Of a DNA stretch of 64,000 nucleotides, positions 62,085 through 64,000 are shown one piece after another. Source of the stretch: an uncultured Bacteroidales bacterium (GTDB taxonomy: Bacteria > Bacteroidota > Bacteroidia > Bacteroidales > Bacteroidaceae); NCBI GenBank assembly GCA_902799655.1, contig CADCBH010000007.1, positions 1 through 64,000 on the forward strand, in the 5' to 3' direction. The position numbers and the translations under genes are program-made. How positions within the stretch are numbered: position 1 is the first letter of the stretch; each line of letters starts with the position of its first letter. Under the pieces are notes generated by a model that worked only from the letters and a program-made list of their open reading frames with translations, had not been told where the DNA came from and made no database searches.

Positions 62085-63673
62085 TAGAACTCTGATGTAA
62101 AGTGAAACTTAATGTGTTCGAAATCCTGCTGAGCCATAGAGAGCACATAACCTGAGTCCGCAAGGAACACATCACGTCCCTCCTTGTCCTTCGCCATGTA
62201 CTGGTATTTACGTTTTTTAAAATTCTCAAGTTCTTTCTCGTCATCACTCTCAATCCAACAGGCCTTGTAAAGATGAACGGGTTCCCAACGACACTTTGCA
62301 TTGTATTCATTCTCCAAACGATACTGAATAACTTCAAATTGCAATTGTCCTACAGTACCTATAATTTTCCGGTTATTAAACTGATTGACGAACAATTGGG
62401 CGACACCCTCGTCCATCAGTTGGTCAATACCTTTCTGAAGCTGTTTCGATTTCATAGGATCGTCGTTCTCAATATACTTAAAGAGCTCTGGCGAGAACGA
62501 TGGAAGACCACGGAAGTGGAGTTGTTCACCCTCCGTAATAGTGTCACCAATCTTAAACATGCCACCTGTATCGGGCAGACCAACGATGTCACCTGGCCAT
62601 GCCTCATCAATGGTTGATTTGCGCTGAGCCATAAACTGAGTAGGCGACGAAAAACGCAATGTCTTGCCTTGACGCACATGCAGATAGGGCTGATTGCGCT
62701 GGAATTTACCGCTACATACTTTGCAGAACGCAATACATGAACGATGATTAGGATCAATATTGGCAGTTATCTTAAAGACAAATCCAGTGAACTTCGGTTC
62801 CTCGGGCTGCACATCACGCTCCTCAGCTTTTGTGGGCTTGGGTGATGGAGCAATCTCGACAAAGCAGTCTAACAGTTCCTGCACTCCAAAGTTATTGAGG
62901 GCCGAACCGAAAAATACAGGAGCGACCTCAGCAGAACGATAGGTATCGACCTCAAAGTCGGGATATACGCCACTAACCAGTTCAAGGTCTTCACGCAATT
63001 TCTCAGCATCCTGCTCACCTACTCTTTCATCGAGTTCAGGGCTGTCGATATCTACTGCGACTTTTTCAGTTACGCGTTGCTTATCAGGTGTAAAGAGATT
63101 GAGCTGTTGCTCATAGATATTATACACGCCCTTGAACTTGGCTCCCTGGTTGATAGGCCATGACAGTGGGCGAACATGTATTTCAAGTTCTTTCTCCAGC
63201 TCATCAAGCAAATCAAAGGGGTCACGACCCTCACGGTCCATTTTGTTGATGAAAATGATGACAGGGGTGTTACGCATACGACAAACATTCATCAACTTAC
63301 GCGTCTGCGTCTCAACACCTTTTGCGCCATCAACCACAATAATCGCCGAGTCCACCGCTGTCAGCGTACGGTAGGTATCTTCGGCAAAATCCTGGTGACC
63401 GGGGGTATCCAGAATGTTAACCTTATATTCTATATCCTTACCATCTGGGGTATAATCAAACTCCATCACAGAGGTCGATACCGAGATACCACGTTGTTTC
63501 TCAATATCCATCCAGTCAGATGTGGCAGTCTTCTTGATTTTATTACTCTTCACGGCGCCAGCTACCTGAATCTGTCCGCCAAAAAGCAGGAACTTCTCTG
63601 TCAGCGTAGTCTTACCTGCGTCTGGGTGCGAGATAATCGCAAAGGTTCTTCTTCTTTCTATTTCTTGATTCAT
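62084..63673 (-). CDS. prfC: Peptide chain release factor 3
   Basis: 529 residues. GTPase that recycles RF1/RF2 after termination. G1 [13 protein letters not shown]2/G3 [13 protein letters not shown] and [23 protein letters not shown]4 [18 protein letters not shown], then the RF3-specific domains II-III ending in [17 protein letters not shown]. Full length. It lies between rfbD (ATGA overlap 63670-63673) and the Sua5-type gene. Confidence 0.97.
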   Translation of the reverse strand: MNQEIERRRTFAIISHPDAGKTTLTEKFLLFGGQIQVAGAVKSNKIKKTATSDWMDIEKQRGISVSTSVMEFDYTPDGKDIEYKVNILDTPGHQDFAEDTYRTLTAVDSAIIVVDGAKGVETQTRKLMNVCRMRNTPVIIFINKMDREGRDPFDLLDELEKELEIHVRPLSWPINQGAKFKGVYNIYEQQLNLFTPDKQRVTEKVAVDIDSPELDERVGEQDAEKLREDLELVSGVYPDFEVDTYRSAEVAPVFFGSALNNFGVQELLDCFVEIAPSPKPTKAEERDVQPEEPKFTGFVFKITANIDPNHRSCIAFCKVCSGKFQRNQPYLHVRQGKTLRFSSPTQFMAQRKSTIDEAWPGDIVGLPDTGGMFKIGDTITEGEQLHFRGLPSFSPELFKYIENDDPMKSKQLQKGIDQLMDEGVAQLFVNQFNNRKIIGTVGQLQFEVIQYRLENEYNAKCRWEPVHLYKACWIESDDEKELENFKKRKYQYMAKDKEGRDVFLADSGYVLSMAQQDFEHIKFHFTSEF

Positions 63674-64000
63674 AATCTGTCAATACAATCTTTTAATGAC
63701 TCTTCCCAATAAGGGATTTCAATACCATAGGTCTTTTTCATCTTCGTTTTGTCAAGCACGCTGTAATGTGGGCGTTTTGCAGGCGTGGGATATTCAGCTG
63801 TATGCAGCGGACGTACATGACAGGTATTGATGCCTGCTAAACGATGAATGGCCTTAGCGAAGTCGTACCACGATATGACTCCCTCGTTAGAGAAATGGTA
63901 GATGCCCGGCACAATGCCTTGTTCAATGGCTGTCATAACGACCCTGGCAAGGTCGCGGGCATAAGTAGGTGTACCTATCTGATCGAAGATGACTCCAAGT
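63670..64000 (-). CDS. rfbD: dTDP-4-dehydrorhamnose reductase, C-terminal part
   Basis: Cut by the window end; about 109 C-terminal residues are visible and the frame stays open to 64000. [19 protein letters not shown] is the RmlD substrate-region block, followed by [20 protein letters not shown] and [21 protein letters not shown]. The enzyme makes dTDP-L-rhamnose for surface polysaccharides. The other rml genes are expected to the right. Confidence 0.92.
   Translation of the reverse strand, partial: LGVIFDQIGTPTYARDLARVVMTAIEQGIVPGIYHFSNEGVISWYDFAKAIHRLAGINTCHVRPLHTAEYPTPAKRPHYSVLDKTKMKKTYGIEIPYWEESLKDCIDRL

Overview
The window looks like chromosomal DNA of a Bacteroidota bacterium, most likely Bacteroidales and close to Prevotella. 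Genes begin downstream of the phylum's TAnnTTTG -7 promoter element. There is a SusC/SusD pair, a Porin_10-type porin, DUF4468 and DUF4293 proteins, Bacteroidota-type RpoZ and BamD, a primary sigma factor of only 287 residues, a Rho with a long Ala/Glu/Pro-rich disordered insert, menaquinone genes, and secreted proteins with type IX-like C-terminal tails. Species was not determined.

Layout. 1-3.7 kb is accessory DNA: an IS66-family transposase, then a REP-associated Y1 (HUH) transposase with an unusual C-terminal extension, surrounded by short tandem repeats and a REP-like hairpin. 3.7-9.6 kb is a secretion cluster: an InlB-repeat protein, a 53-residue acidic protein, a small tail-domain protein and a PL1 pectate lyase. 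9.6-10.8 kb holds a GxxExxY (PD-(D/E)XK-like) gene among three copies of a structured 170-180 bp repeat. 10.9-20.8 kb is mostly housekeeping (rho, rsmG, deoD, nth, rnz, mazG), with an operon joining an L,D-transpeptidase to an ECF sigma factor, a putative anti-sigma protein and a Spy/CpxP-like protein. 21-26.7 kb has a methyltransferase-Nudix fusion, tRNA-Arg(ACG) and a SusC/SusD pair. 26.7-35 kb has a BrkB/YihY protein, rnpB, valS, the bamD-rpoZ-DUF4293 operon and uvrB. 35-50.6 kb has envelope genes (DUF4468, porin), menA, an RluA-type synthase, phoH, purC, menG, aroE, a TPM/LemA pair, purM, a DegP/Q protease and rpoD. 50.7-55.5 kb is a three-gene glycogen operon (debranching enzyme, GT4 synthase, GH57). 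55.6-64 kb has a lipid kinase, miaA, gapA, mscL, a SulP transporter, and the rfbD-prfC-sua5 overlap operon cut by the window end.

Main discovery candidate. The three repeats around the GxxExxY gene (A 9647-9828 +, C 10361-10528 +, B 10622-10798 -) share one architecture: an AAAAACC head, a closing stem enclosing three hairpins (cloverleaf-like), a CAAAAACA linker, a fourth hairpin and a TAAAAAA end. Much of the stem sequence differs between copies while base pairing is kept, the pattern expected of selection on a folded RNA or single-stranded DNA. I do not recognise the family. Second in interest are the modified RayT and its REP-like hairpins (a second copy lies about 19 kb away), and three consecutive 21-22 bp periodic arrays just after the RayT gene. 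All functional claims come from reading the sequence and recalling family motifs; no search or folding program was run.
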